A stretch of 64,000 nucleotides of DNA from Planococcus lenghuensis (GTDB lineage Bacteria; Bacillota; Bacilli; Bacillales_A; Planococcaceae): assembly GCF_001999905.1 (NCBI RefSeq), contig NZ_CP019641.1, forward strand, positions 62,001-126,000. Reading direction: 5' to 3'. Made by a program: the position numbers and the translations under genes. Each line of letters starts with the position of its first letter. Positions within the stretch are counted from its first letter, which is position 1. Below, piece by piece: positions 6,812-15,295 of this stretch. The notes under the pieces were generated by a model, which made no database searches, was not told the origin of the DNA, and saw only the letters and a list, made by a program, of their open reading frames with translations.

Positions 6812-8833
6812 TCAGCCGAAACTTCCAGTGGGCTTTTCCCCTAAATACATTTTCTCGAAATCGCATATCCCCATCGGTTTGGCGTAGTAATATCCTTGAT
6901 GGATTGTACATCCCATACGGTTTAAGAATGCCCTTTCGCGTTCATGTTCCACCCCTTCCGCCAGGATCTCACAATCCAGGGTTTTAACGAAGCGGATCAG
7001 CGACTCAAGCACAACTTCCGCTTTCCGGTCCATCCCGATTTTCTGGACAAAGAACCGGTCAAGCTTAATCTTATCGACAGGGAAATCGATCAACGTCGTC
7101 AGCCTGGAAAAACCGGTCCCAAAGTCATCGATTGCAATGGAAATTCCTTTCGCCTGGCATTCCATCAAATGACCAAAAGCCAAGCTTGAATACGTGAAAT
7201 CCATGCTTTCTGTCACTTCAATTTCCAGCAATTCCGGCAGAATGCCGTATTCCTCAATCAACCGGAAAAATTCATCGAAAAATGGCTTGCTCGAAAGCAA
7301 GGTCGGCGTAATATTAATGGCCGTTCGAAGCCGGCCCTTATAAGCAGTTTCCCGTTTTTTCATGCTGTCGAACACGTCTTCGATCAAATAGTAGGTCAGC
7401 CTGGCAATGGTACCTGTCTCTTCAGCGATTTGGATAAATTCTGTCGGAGAAATAGCGCCGAATTCCGGATGCTGCCACCGTGCCAGGACCTCAACCCCTC
7501 GCAGTTCCCCGGTCACGCCATGAATCTGCGGCTGCAGGACATGATAAATGCCCGCCTCGCCGAGGTCTCCGGCTAAGTCCTGTTCGATTTTCACGCGTCT
7601 GGCCAGCTTGAACCGCATATCAGGACTGAAAACAGAACAGGATGTGGTGGTTTCTTTCTTCGCCTCAGCCATCGCCGTTCCAGCGCACGTTATCAATTCC
7701 TCCACATCCCGCGCATGATCCGGGTAAGAAGCGATGCCGATACTGGCGCCCATCTGGATGCACTGGGCATTCTCCAGTACGAATGGCTCGGCGAATGCCT
7801 GGAGAACTTCCGCTTCGAATGTTCGGTACCCTTGGCCTGTTCCGTGTTCATGGACCAGAAGAAATTCATCCCCTTCGAAACGGCTGATTGCATTATCCGA
7901 CCGAGCAATGCCTTTTAACCGCTCCGCCACTTTCTTCAGCACTTCGTCGCCTGTTCTGTGGCTATGAAGATCATTGATGAATTTCAATTTATTCAAGTTG
8001 ATGTAGAAAAGCGAAAACCGGCTCCCATTTTGCAGCAGCTGCTGGATGGTCTGTTCAATTTTCCAGCGGTTGGGCAGACCCGTCAGGTAGTCGTAATAAG
8101 CCTTTTCCTCTAGCAGCTGTTCCGTCGCTTTCCGTTCGCTTGCATCCCGGAAATAAATTGCCAGTCCTTTATTGGCCACCCGGTATGCCCTTACATCGAA
8201 CCATTTAGCAAAGGCCTGTGCGTAAAAGTCGAATTGGACGTCAACCTGTCCCATCTTCAGTTTTCTGTAATTTGTATGGAAGACGCTGTCCTTCGCTTCC
8301 GGGAAAACCTCCCATACGTTTTTACCGATCACTTCTGTTCGGTTCAGTTGAATCAATTTTTCTGCTGCGCCATTGAGATAACGGAAATTGAGGTCACCGT
8401 CAATCAAAATGAAAGCATCCGTCATGCTTTCGAGCACTTCCCGTGTACCCAAGTACCCGTCCATTGCCAAATCGACGGGCTGCTTGTAAAGAACAACGCC
8501 GGTTTCGCTGTTTGCGAGCGGGAATGGGCGGGCTTGAAGCGAAAACCAATGGGTTTCCCCCGAAACTTGAAGCGGAATCAGCCGGACATATTCAGGTTCA
8601 TGTCCCCGTCTGACCCGTTCGATGTTTTCTGCTTCCGCCTGCCTTTCCCTTTCTTGGAGTGCCGTCAGATAATTCGATTCGCATTTCCATAGGGATTCAG
8701 GCAACCCGTTCCTGCAGCAGTATTCAATCCAATTGTCGTTGGCGTGAACTATTTCCCCTTGTTTTCCGAGGATGACAATATGGTCTTTTCGTGACGTCAG
8801 CAGTGCCGCTGCCTGTTTTTCAAGCTGTTCCAT
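6812..8833 (-). CDS. PAS-GGDEF-EAL cyclic-di-GMP protein
   Basis: A 673-residue cytoplasmic protein without membrane segments. It has two N-terminal PAS-like sensor domains (about 10-110 and 127-235), a GGDEF domain (about 245-410) and an EAL domain (about 425-660). The cyclase signature is F-E-G-D-E-F instead of GGDEF, and the metal-binding aspartate region reads Y-I-N-L-N-K-L-K instead of the usual D-x-D, so cyclase activity is doubtful. The EAL domain keeps E-V-L-A-R-W, the asparagine of I-N-I-T-P, E-V-T-E-S, D-D-F-G-T-G-F-S and E-G-V-E, consistent with an active c-di-GMP phosphodiesterase. GGAG lies seven bases before ATG 8833. The likely net role is to lower c-di-GMP in response to a PAS-sensed cue. 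Confidence 0.88.
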   Translation of the reverse strand: MEQLEKQAAALLTSRKDHIVILGKQGEIVHANDNWIEYCCRNGLPESLWKCESNYLTALQERERQAEAENIERVRRGHEPEYVRLIPLQVSGETHWFSLQARPFPLANSETGVVLYKQPVDLAMDGYLGTREVLESMTDAFILIDGDLNFRYLNGAAEKLIQLNRTEVIGKNVWEVFPEAKDSVFHTNYRKLKMGQVDVQFDFYAQAFAKWFDVRAYRVANKGLAIYFRDASERKATEQLLEEKAYYDYLTGLPNRWKIEQTIQQLLQNGSRFSLFYINLNKLKFINDLHSHRTGDEVLKKVAERLKGIARSDNAISRFEGDEFLLVHEHGTGQGYRTFEAEVLQAFAEPFVLENAQCIQMGASIGIASYPDHARDVEELITCAGTAMAEAKKETTTSCSVFSPDMRFKLARRVKIEQDLAGDLGEAGIYHVLQPQIHGVTGELRGVEVLARWQHPEFGAISPTEFIQIAEETGTIARLTYYLIEDVFDSMKKRETAYKGRLRTAINITPTLLSSKPFFDEFFRLIEEYGILPELLEIEVTESMDFTYSSLAFGHLMECQAKGISIAIDDFGTGFSRLTTLIDFPVDKIKLDRFFVQKIGMDRKAEVVLESLIRFVKTLDCEILAEGVEHERERAFLNRMGCTIHQGYYYAKPMGICDFEKMYLGEKPTGSFG

Positions 8834-8959
8834 TGATTTCTCCTTTATGGTTCTTATCCGATTTTTCTTCCCAGGGCATCTAATTAACAGGGCGGGATTT
8901 TAAATTTTCCCATGCCTACAGATACAGTTATTGTCGTTCTTACAGTTAATTTCGGATTT

Positions 8960-9406
8960 TCAGGAGAGAAAGTTAAGTGTTTTGGATTTTTCTTTACAAT
9001 TACCCGCTAATTTTTTACCAGTATTCCGCAGCTCGAAGTAATGGATGCGCAGCTGCTGCTCGCTCTCGAAATTAACGGGGGTCTTAAGTATCTTTACGAA
9101 TTCTTCCGCCAACGAATCCAGAAACAGGGCGGTATCTTTCACACGCCATTTCTCCATTTTCAAGTCTTCGGCCTGCTCCTGCATTTCTGCCCGCAATGCT
9201 CTTTCTTGCTGCTTGAGGTTGTAAATTTGTTTGTTCAGCTGCTGAATTTCCAGGATTGCACCCTCTACCGCCCGCTGTTCTTTTTCATCCAGCTCCGGAA
9301 TCAGGCGCTTCAGCTCCGCTTCCTGATAGCTCGCACTTTTTATCTGGTCTTCAGGTTCCAGCCGCCGCTTCGTATGGACTCTTGCTTTTCCTTCTGTGGT
9401 ATTCAT
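8960..9406 (-). CDS. coiled-coil hypothetical protein
   Basis: A 148-residue highly charged protein. Residues 25-95 are predicted by eye to be one long coiled coil (repeating E/K/Q with L and I at heptad spacing). No signal peptide or membrane segment. GGAG precedes the ATG by seven to eight bases. It lies 126 bases upstream of the PAS-GGDEF-EAL gene in the same direction and may share its transcript. The family is not recognised and the function unknown. Confidence 0.65.
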   Translation of the reverse strand: MNTTEGKARVHTKRRLEPEDQIKSASYQEAELKRLIPELDEKEQRAVEGAILEIQQLNKQIYNLKQQERALRAEMQEQAEDLKMEKWRVKDTALFLDSLAEEFVKILKTPVNFESEQQLRIHYFELRNTGKKLAGNCKEKSKTLNFLS

Positions 9407-9707
9407 GAACAGACTCCTTTCCGCTTACTTGTTAGCTTGCGCTGCAATACCCCAAGTGAGGTTATTCTTCAGCTTACGCTATTCCACAGGTGCCCTTCTT
9501 TCTTCTAAATTGCTAAAAAGTGTATTCTATTTTGTTTTCCTACAAAGATCGAGAAGCTAAACATAATTAGCCAATGTAGGTTCTTATGTCTTAATTAATT
9601 TTCTATAACTTTATTAGTTAAAAACGACTAATTAAGCTACTTCGAGGATAAATGTCTTTGTTTGAGTTCTTTCTAATGGAAATCCCGTCTTTGGAGCGGA
9701 CAAACAA
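9407..9707. other. no gene seen
   Basis: About 300 AT-rich bases upstream of the coiled-coil gene, with no frame that has a ribosome site. It contains a small GCTAA/TTAGC dyad near 9555-9570 of unknown meaning. Confidence 0.5.
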
Positions 9708-9744
9708 AATCCCCTGGCACTTTAATCTAAAATGGCAGGGGATT
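9708..9744 (-). terminator. terminator of the DUF3006 gene
   Basis: On the minus strand AATCCCCTG (9736-9744) pairs with CAGGGGATT (9708-9716), followed by TTGTTTG. It sits directly after the stop codon at 9748. Confidence 0.75.
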
Positions 9745-9747
9745 CTT

Positions 9748-9993
9748 TCATATGTGTTTTTCCAGTTCATCCGTCGCTTTTTCGGCCTGTTTCGGCAGTT
9801 CTTGCGTTTCTTCAAAAAGTGGCATGATCGTAACGGTCTCTTTATCAGAAGTGACTTGCAGGACCAATCCCTCTGGCGCGGCAGCAGGAAATGCAGAAGC
9901 GGGCAATTGTTCTTCGATGGATTCATCTTCCACCAACAGAATTTTCACGATTCCTTGTTCGACGGAGCCGACTTTGTACTTTCCATCCTTCAT
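9748..9993 (-). CDS. DUF3006-like small protein
   Basis: An 81-residue protein that resembles the DUF3006 family: a beta-rich module (K-V-G-S-V-E-Q-G-I-V-K-I-L-L-V-E) with a central P-A-S-A-F-P and a second strand pair, then a charged helical tail. The start at 9993 is chosen because GGAAGGAAG lies just upstream; the longer frame from 10047 has no ribosome site. DUF3006 proteins are small, widespread in Bacillota and uncharacterised. It has its own terminator and looks like a single-gene unit. Confidence 0.65.
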   Translation of the reverse strand: MKDGKYKVGSVEQGIVKILLVEDESIEEQLPASAFPAAAPEGLVLQVTSDKETVTIMPLFEETQELPKQAEKATDELEKHI

Positions 9994-10606
9994 TGGCTTC
10001 CTTCCTTTCGAATCCTCCGTCATCTTAAAAGGGCATGGCCCTTTCACGAAGGTCTCCGGATTTCATTTACCTCAACCTCTATAGAATAAAGCCTGACTCA
10101 TGATCGGTTACACTTTATTCTCTTTTTGAATTCCCACCGTTCTACAGATTAAACTTAAAAGAGTGCTTGATAATATCCCGCACCTGCAGTTGCTATTCTT
10201 GATGAAATCCCTCTATTACTGTTTTTCTGCGATTATTAAAAACACTATTTCTCGATGTAAACCAAGCATTGCTTTTTATTCACTAGAAGATTTGGCTGTA
10301 TCTGTTGTTCCTGTTCCAAAAGCGGCATATTTACTCAGCGGATCTTTTTGCGATTTCTTCCTCCCGCTCGATCCCTTCCACTTCTTTTTCTTATTTGGGG
10401 ATTTTAGTACCAGTTCATTCTAGGTATAAATACTTGATGAATGATCAGGTAACCGATTGTAGTCAGAGCAACATCAATCTAAGCCTATCTTTCGAACTTT
10501 TAATTGATAGGAATTAAGGAAGTCTGTAGGATTTTATTCTTCCGTTTCCAATTCTACACTAGTCCTAGTGGAGCTGACGAGGTTCCGAAAAGGAAAGGGG
10601 AGAAGG
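9994..10606. other. intergenic, about 600 bases, no gene seen
   Basis: Divergent region between the DUF3006 gene (minus) and the SleB-like gene (plus). Short frames have no ribosome site or recognisable product. It presumably holds both promoters, but I cannot place them with confidence. Confidence 0.45.
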
Positions 10607-11233
10607 ATGAAACGGATAAAAATCATAGCAGGCGTTCTTTTTACACTGATCGTCCTAAACTTTTCACCAGCAGGAGCAGAAGCACATAATTCTGCCGATT
10701 TGTATGTGGGTTCCACCGGACAGGAGGTCAAGGAATTACAGGCATCCTTGCAGGCATTGGGTTATTTCCATGCCGATACAACCGGTTATTATGGCCCCAT
10801 CACCAAGAATGCAGTCGAACGGTTTCAAGCGGATTTCAATATCACTTCCACCGGCTACACTGGTCCTCTGACGCGGAATATGATGGATCAAATCGAAATG
10901 ATCGCTCACGTTGTACACGGGGAGGCACGTGGCGAAAGCTATGAGGGACAAGTTGCTGTGGCGGCTGTCATTTTGAATCGCATCGAATCTTCTGCGTTTC
11001 CAAACACTACATATGAAGTTGTTTTTCAACGCAACGCATTTACAGCGGTAAATGATGGCCAGTACTGGCTTTCACCCAGCACCACAGCGTTCCGGGCAGT
11101 GAAGGATGCTTTTTTCGGCTGGGATCCTTCTTATGGAGCCACTTATTACTATAACCCGAGCGGGGTCACCGACACGTGGATCTTCAGCCGCGACGTCATC
11201 CGGCAGATCGGCAACCATCATTTTGCCAGGTAA
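10607..11233 (+). CDS. SleB-like cell-wall hydrolase
   Basis: A secreted protein of 208 residues: signal peptide (basic K-R-I-K, hydrophobic core, cleavage near A-G-A-E-A), a peptidoglycan-binding domain at about 30-85 (G-S-T-G-Q-E-V-K-E-L-Q-x-x-L ... Y-G-P-I-T-K-N-A-V-x-x-F-Q), and a Hydrolase_2/SleB domain at about 95-208 containing V-H-G-E-A-R-G-E-S-Y-E-G-Q-V-A-V-A-A-V-I-L-N-R. SleB enzymes are lytic transglycosylases acting on muramic-lactam peptidoglycan during germination; the glutamate of H-G-E-A-R is the expected catalytic residue. AAGGGGAG precedes ATG 10607; the upstream ATG at 10568 lacks one and would hide the signal peptide. It could instead help conjugation by local wall opening. 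Confidence 0.88.
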   Translation: MKRIKIIAGVLFTLIVLNFSPAGAEAHNSADLYVGSTGQEVKELQASLQALGYFHADTTGYYGPITKNAVERFQADFNITSTGYTGPLTRNMMDQIEMIAHVVHGEARGESYEGQVAVAAVILNRIESSAFPNTTYEVVFQRNAFTAVNDGQYWLSPSTTAFRAVKDAFFGWDPSYGATYYYNPSGVTDTWIFSRDVIRQIGNHHFAR

Positions 11234-11240
11234 CGGAAGA

Positions 11241-11275
11241 CGCTGTCCTTCCTTTTAAGGACAGCGTTGTTTTTT
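11241..11275 (+). terminator. terminator of the SleB-like gene
   Basis: Perfect 10-base stem CGCTGTCCTT (11241-11250) and AAGGACAGCG (11257-11266), then TTGTTTTTT. Confidence 0.9.
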
Positions 11276-11430
11276 ATTTCGGCTCCTTTCCTAGAAGACG
11301 CCATTTTTTGCCTCTCGACAATTTGTAATTGAACAGTAAGTTAGCATGACTGGCAACACGACGATATAGGAAGATTTTATAAATGAAGATGAAAAGGGGC
11401 CGCCCGATGGGGTAGCGGGAGAATGATATT

Positions 11431-12102
11431 ATGACCTTAACTGTTATGCTGGTTGATCAGAACACTCAATTTCGTGAAGGCCTTAAGCGAATTCTGGAGG
11501 CGGATGGCGCTGCAGAAGTGATTGCAGAAGGCGATACTGGAAAATCGATTCTAGGGCTGTATGAAAAACACTGCCCGGATGTGCTGCTCATAGATCTTAA
11601 TTTGTCAGACGGAGAAGGGATGAGGTCGGTCAGCGGGTTAACTGCGAGGTACCCGCAAGCAAAAGTGGCGGCTATTTCGTCCTCAAGTGATCAAACTAAT
11701 GTAAGCCGTGCATTGCAGGCAGGTGCTGAAGGGTATCTGTTAAAAAATATGGGAGCGGATTCTATTGTGCGAGCGGTAGAAGCTGTGGCCCATGGCGACT
11801 CCTATATCCATCCGCAGATGACGCCTTGGCTGATCGCTGAATTCTGCCGGTTAAGTGAGACCGAAGAAAGGGCCTTTTACCAGTCGGATATACGCCCTCC
11901 CTATTACCTGCTCACAAAGCGTGAAGTTGATGTCTTGGAATTACTGGCCGCCGGAAGCAGTAACCAGGAAATAGCGGCGACCCTATTCATTTCTGAAAAA
12001 ACGGTGAAGGGTCATGTTTCCAGGATATTGGACAAGATGTACGCAGAAGATCGGACCCAAGCGGTGGTTGCGGCAATCAAAAATGGCTGGGTGAAAATTT
12101 AA
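11431..12102 (+). CDS. NarL/LuxR-type response regulator (copy 1)
   Basis: A 223-residue regulator. The receiver domain (1-120) has the phospho-acceptor aspartate in L-L-I-D-L-N and the conserved lysine in Y-L-L-K-N, but the first acidic pocket reads V-D-Q-N, so one of the usual pair of acidic residues is missing. The LuxR-type HTH (about 158-223) reads L-T-K-R-E-V-D-V-L-E-L-L-A-A-G-S-S-N-Q-E-I-A ... T-V-K-G-H-V-S-R-I-L. No histidine kinase is adjacent. The paralogue at 43044 shares an identical nine-residue C-terminal run (A-V-V-A-A-I-K-N-G) but has glutamate at the phosphorylation site. The ribosome site is weak (GGGAG ten bases upstream). Confidence 0.85.
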   Translation: MTLTVMLVDQNTQFREGLKRILEADGAAEVIAEGDTGKSILGLYEKHCPDVLLIDLNLSDGEGMRSVSGLTARYPQAKVAAISSSSDQTNVSRALQAGAEGYLLKNMGADSIVRAVEAVAHGDSYIHPQMTPWLIAEFCRLSETEERAFYQSDIRPPYYLLTKREVDVLELLAAGSSNQEIAATLFISEKTVKGHVSRILDKMYAEDRTQAVVAAIKNGWVKI

Positions 12103-12293
12103 TCGAAATTTCAGTTCATCAAGAAACTGAACAATCGCCCTTTATACTTGAGTCATAACGAGAATGGGAATGAAGTTATGTTGAATTCCCCTGCTGAAAG
12201 ATACCTCACTGAAAAGAACGGGAATAAGTTCTTCTGGCGTTTCGAATCTACAGCTCTCCCTTATTGTGGTCACCTAAACATTTTTAGGCTTAG

Positions 12294-12653
12294 TTAAGTT
12301 AAATGTATTTCTTCTAAATACTTTTTTACGAATTTTCCAGTCGGTTCAGCGCTTTCCATCTGTCGTTCGCCCATCACTTTTCGGATTTGTTCGATCATTT
12401 TGTGGCCTATTCCCTCGCTTCGATGCGAGGGGACAATTGCAAGGTGATGAATAACAAAAGTATCTTCCATAATTTCCACACCGATCACCCCAACTGTATC
12501 TTCCGCTTCCTTCCATAAATATAATTGCCAATTCGCGTTTTCCTCGTACCTATGCATCGTTTCTTGGAGTTTCTTCAGGTCTCGCGCTTCAGGAAATAAC
12601 GATAACAAGCCCATTGCGATTTTTTTATACGGTTTTCTATATTTCACCAGCAT
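12294..12653 (-). CDS. ribT: RibT-like GNAT acetyltransferase
   Basis: A 119-residue GNAT-fold protein that closely resembles RibT of Bacillus riboflavin operons: start M-L-V-K-Y-R-K, then I-A-M-G-L-L-S, the Y-L-W-K-E segment, and the acetyl-CoA loop P-S-H-R-S-E-G-I-G-H-K-M. RibT is thought to be an acetyltransferase of unknown substrate. Here it stands alone, without other rib genes, so it is either an acquired spare copy or has been recruited for another job. GGGAGAGATG lies just upstream of the ATG. Symbol given by resemblance, not by context. Confidence 0.7.
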   Translation of the reverse strand: MLVKYRKPYKKIAMGLLSLFPEARDLKKLQETMHRYEENANWQLYLWKEAEDTVGVIGVEIMEDTFVIHHLAIVPSHRSEGIGHKMIEQIRKVMGERQMESAEPTGKFVKKYLEEIHLT

Positions 12654-12867
12654 TTCATCTCTCCCTTTCTGCGCACTCGCTTTCTCTTGTCAATTTCTTC
12701 ACACTCTCCATGATACCTGATTTTACCCATTCTCTAAATCAGTTATTGTTCTCTGGAAATTTTTTGCGCCGTTTATCATAATGTGTTTTCGCGGTTCCAC
12801 AAAAAATAGGCGATATTTAAGAGGGGAAATCCTTTATAATGGAAACAAAAATGAATGGAGCAATGAC

Positions 12868-13506
12868 ATGCCAACCCCTAATCCCATTCAAGCGATGACA
12901 AAAACTGAAGCTATGGATACCTTCCTAAACTCTGTCCGAGGGGAAATCACGTCCCTTGAGATTTGCAGAGTTGTACATCAGGTTTTCAACATTAATTTGA
13001 CCATTATGCCCATCATGGACAAAGAGTTGAAGGAGCTGCTGCCCGTATCTCTATCCAACACTTCCCAATCTAAAAAAGCGATGGATGAGTACATAACCCG
13101 GCAAAGAGCAGAATTGACATGTGACGGAATCCGTCAGATGATAAATCGGATTTTCAGTATCAATTTGGATGGAATTTCGAGGTTGGAAGGGCAAAGGATT
13201 TCGCTGTATTCAAAAAGGCAGTGGGTGCTTCGGCAAGCCTGTGACTTGTTAATCGTCTATACAGGAACGGATGACAGGGATGTAAAAGTAATACCCACAA
13301 AGTATTTTTCTGAACATACCGGTTCAGACAGGTTGCCGGAAGATTTACAAAAAGCACTATCCAATCTCGGATACCGTTACGACGAAAAAATAGGTGCTTA
13401 CTATTTCATCGCCACCGGCGATGACCAGGCGGTCCCGGACACGTTTAAAGGGCAGACACTAAGCGCTGTTCTGGAAGCGATCAATAAATTGCACCTAGAT
13501 ATATAA
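12868..13506 (+). CDS. hypothetical protein, 212 aa
   Basis: A soluble protein I do not recognise. Its first half is internally repetitive: two related segments carry R-G/A-E-I/L-T-x-x-x-I-C/R-x-x-V/I-x-x-V/I-F-x-I-N-L (about residues 25-45 and 80-100), suggesting a duplicated helical unit. The C-terminal 100 residues look alpha/beta. Start at ATG 12868 with GGAG seven bases upstream. A TATAAT (12835-12840) lies 28 bases before it, so transcription probably starts close to 12847, and the longer frame from 12781 would begin upstream of the promoter. Possibly a plasmid regulatory protein; this is inference. Confidence 0.6.
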   Translation: MPTPNPIQAMTKTEAMDTFLNSVRGEITSLEICRVVHQVFNINLTIMPIMDKELKELLPVSLSNTSQSKKAMDEYITRQRAELTCDGIRQMINRIFSINLDGISRLEGQRISLYSKRQWVLRQACDLLIVYTGTDDRDVKVIPTKYFSEHTGSDRLPEDLQKALSNLGYRYDEKIGAYYFIATGDDQAVPDTFKGQTLSAVLEAINKLHLDI

Positions 13507-13541
13507 GAACCTTTTCCCATATGCATTTTTACTTCCATAAA

Positions 13542-13575
13542 AAATCCCCTTCTCAGTAAATTGAAAAGGGGATTT
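13542..13575. terminator. bidirectional terminator
   Basis: AAATCCCCTT (13542-13551) pairs with AAGGGGATTT (13566-13575). It follows the gene ending at 13506 and, on the minus strand, the decayed gene ending at 13581, where the T-run is stronger. Confidence 0.75.
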
Positions 13576-13580
13576 GTTTC

Positions 13581-13691
13581 TTATTTGCCAAATGACGATA
13601 AAAATTTCACGCGGTCTCCCATCGGCGGCACATTGTTATCAACTAACGCCATTTCTAAGATAGCTGGGCCATCTACGCTTGTTAACTGCAC
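13581..13691 (-). pseudogene. C-terminal remnant, ThDP-dependent enzyme-like
   Basis: Only 36 codons remain before an in-frame TAA. They read like the C-terminus of a thiamine-diphosphate enzyme of the acetolactate synthase/pyruvate oxidase type (D-G-P-A-I-L-E-M ... V-P-P-M-G-D). No start codon or ribosome site remains. The intact terminator behind it suggests the upstream part was removed by a deletion or by insertion of the neighbouring DNA. The family call is tentative. Confidence 0.4.
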
Positions 13692-13839
13692 TTAAGTTAC
13701 ATTCAATTCGAACTAGTATTATTCTCTAATGAAGCTTCGTCTCTATATTTCAAAAAACTAAAAATTTTTGGGTCTCTTATTAGCTTTTTACCGATAGTGA
13801 TTACTAATTCAATGATTTTTTGTCTTCATCTACTAAAGA

Positions 13840-14277
13840 TTACATATACATATCTACTTCAATTGTAGTTTCTGTTAAGTAACAAAATTCTATTACTTCT
13901 TCATTAAATGCGATCCAAGGTTGTTCATCACCATATATGCTAGGGACAATCATTAGGACAAAGTTTACGTCATATTGCTCCTTTATCTGATTGAGAAGTG
14001 GAATTTTACTTTTTAACCTTTTAATAGTATCCCTGCATTGGGCTTCTACATCTAATCTATCAATATCGGATTTCTCCGCATTCCATGAAGAGAAACCATA
14101 TTTAGTTCCACTCGTTCTATTTTCCCCATAGGCCCAACTACTAAAAGGCTGAATGTCCAGCAAATCAGTTATCTCTTTTGGATTGAAAATTCCTTTTTTA
14201 TTAGCTTCGAACCCGCGGTCGCCCATTTCCCCATTACTGGTAATTCCAAAATACGTATAGCTATTCGTTTTTTCCAT
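13840..14277 (-). CDS. DUF4279-like protein
   Basis: A 145-residue soluble protein with the DUF4279 layout: an N-terminal strand Y-F-G-I-T-S, then F-N-P-K-E-I-T-D-L-L-D-I-Q-P with W-A-Y-G-E and S-S-W-N, a helix, and C-terminal strands ending F-N-E-E-V-I-E-F. DUF4279 proteins are frequent orphan genes near toxin-immunity and defence loci; their function is unknown. AGGGGGATCC supplies the ribosome site before ATG 14277. The palindrome at 14414 lies 137 bases upstream. Confidence 0.7.
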   Translation of the reverse strand: MEKTNSYTYFGITSNGEMGDRGFEANKKGIFNPKEITDLLDIQPFSSWAYGENRTSGTKYGFSSWNAEKSDIDRLDVEAQCRDTIKRLKSKIPLLNQIKEQYDVNFVLMIVPSIYGDEQPWIAFNEEVIEFCYLTETTIEVDMYM

Positions 14278-14413
14278 TGGATCCCCCTAATTAATTTTAA
14301 ACAGTTTTCCTATGCACAATATTAATGTTCTGTTTTCATATAATCTTACAATCATATTACCAGTTGCAAGAAAATTACATATAAAAATTATTTATCCTAT
14401 CGAGTTAAAAAGC

Positions 14414-14440
14414 GTTCGTAAAAGTACAACTTTTACGAAC
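14414..14440. repeat. 27-bp palindrome, GTTCGTAAAAGT arms (site 1)
   Basis: Two perfect 12-base arms, GTTCGTAAAAGT and its complement, around the spacer A-C-A. Related copies are at 47793-47819 and 54088-54113. It lies between the DUF4279 gene and the mazF terminator. Candidate recombination core or operator. Confidence 0.65.
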
Positions 14441-14466
14441 AAAAATGAAATTCAGGTATTTAAAAA

Positions 14467-14487
14467 GACCAATCATTTCGATTGGTC
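14467..14487 (-). terminator. mazF terminator
   Basis: On the minus strand GACCAATC (14480-14487) pairs with GATTGGTC (14467-14474) around G-A-A-A-T, followed by TTTTTA. Confidence 0.85.
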
Positions 14488-14497
14488 CCCGCTTTAT

Positions 14498-14866
14498 TCA
14501 TCCTATATAAGTAATGGCATCAATAATAGCCTTACAATCTTCAATCAAGCCTTGATCAGCTTCGTCCGTTAATCTTGCTGCTCGGGCCAATGGATCAATT
14601 GCCTTTATTTTTTCACACAATACATACCCAGTTGTCTGATTGTTTGCTCCGCTTTTCTTGCTATTCTTGGTTCTTTCATTTACTGGCACATGTGTTGGAT
14701 AACCTTTATTCGTATTAGTGATTGGCAAGACCCAAATTAAATCGGTTTCTTTATGTACATTTTCTTCTGAAACTACAATCGCCGGACGATAACCTTTCTG
14801 TTCGTGTCCTTTTGCCGGGGACATATCGACTTTTATAATGTCACCAACTTTAAAAAATCTTGTCAT
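14498..14866 (-). CDS. mazF: MazF-family endoribonuclease toxin
   Basis: A 122-residue PemK/MazF toxin. It shows G-D-I-I-K-V-D-M-S-P-A-K-G-H-E-Q-K-G-Y-R-P-A-I-V-V-S (beta1-beta2 with the substrate-binding arginine of R-P), L-P-I-T-N, and the late K-x-x-D/A-P-L-A-R-A segment. MazF cuts mRNA at short sequence motifs when its antitoxin is lost. Two adjacent ATGs (14869, 14866) follow GGAGG; the second has the better spacing of seven. It lies downstream of the antitoxin gene, separated by 83 bases that contain a hairpin. It probably stabilises the element after segregation. Confidence 0.9.
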   Translation of the reverse strand: MTRFFKVGDIIKVDMSPAKGHEQKGYRPAIVVSEENVHKETDLIWVLPITNTNKGYPTHVPVNERTKNSKKSGANNQTTGYVLCEKIKAIDPLARAARLTDEADQGLIEDCKAIIDAITYIG

Positions 14867-14889
14867 CATTACTCCTCCAATTAAATAGT

Positions 14890-14923
14890 GCCTGTACTTT
14901 TCCATAAAGGACTAAGTACAGGC
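14890..14923 (-). promoter_or_regulatory. intergenic hairpin between mazE and mazF
   Basis: A perfect 10-base stem, GCCTGTACTT with AAGTACAGGC, and a 14-base loop, lies about ten bases before the mazF ribosome site. There is no T-run, so it is not a normal terminator. It could lower toxin translation or mark an RNA processing point. Confidence 0.5.
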
Positions 14924-14949
14924 AAGCGATCTTTAAGCCTATTAACTGC

Positions 14950-15231
14950 TTACCAGTCTTCTTTTCCGACTGGTTCTACTTCATCCCAAAGAGGTTCAGG
15001 TTCAGGCTTTCCGCCACTATATCCAACAAATAGCTTTTGAAAGGGGGTTAACTTGCTTTTTCGAACCAACGAAATTCGATTGGGTTCAATCTCTACATCA
15101 AGTACAGCATCCTCAGTTTCATTGAATCCGGCTTCCTCTAAAACATCTCGCGTAAGCCGAACAGCTTTACTATTACCCCAATTCTGAAGTCTAGCCTCTC
15201 GATGACTAACTTTTTGTTTAATTTGCGCCAT
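14950..15231 (-). CDS. mazE: MazE-like antitoxin
   Basis: A 93-residue protein with the AbrB/MazE swapped-hairpin signature L-Q-N-W-G-N-S-K-A-V-R-L (about 15-26), then the second strand I-S-L-V-R-K, and a flexible acidic C-terminus (P-E-P-L-W-D-E-V) of the kind that wraps MazF. The N-terminal domain would bind the mazEF promoter. ATG 15231 is nine bases from GAGGAG; the alternative TTG 15240 is almost on top of it. Its partner lies 83 bases downstream. Promoter at 15267-15295. Confidence 0.85.
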   Translation of the reverse strand: MAQIKQKVSHREARLQNWGNSKAVRLTRDVLEEAGFNETEDAVLDVEIEPNRISLVRKSKLTPFQKLFVGYSGGKPEPEPLWDEVEPVGKEDW

Positions 15232-15266
15232 GTGAATCAACTCCTCAGAGTGCTATTTATAGAATA

Positions 15267-15295
15267 AGTATATACAATGTATCTACAATCGACAA
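15267..15295 (-). promoter_or_regulatory. mazEF promoter
   Basis: On the minus strand TTGTCG (15290-15295), 17 bases, then TATACT (15267-15272). AT-rich inverted sequence around it (T-A-T-A-C-A-A-T-G-T-A) could be the MazE operator. Confidence 0.6.

Noticed and set aside
9041-9508. Plus-strand frame of 155 codons over the coiled-coil gene
   Set aside because: It is the antisense shadow of 8960-9406: no ribosome site, no recognisable product, and the opposite strand has a good ribosome site.
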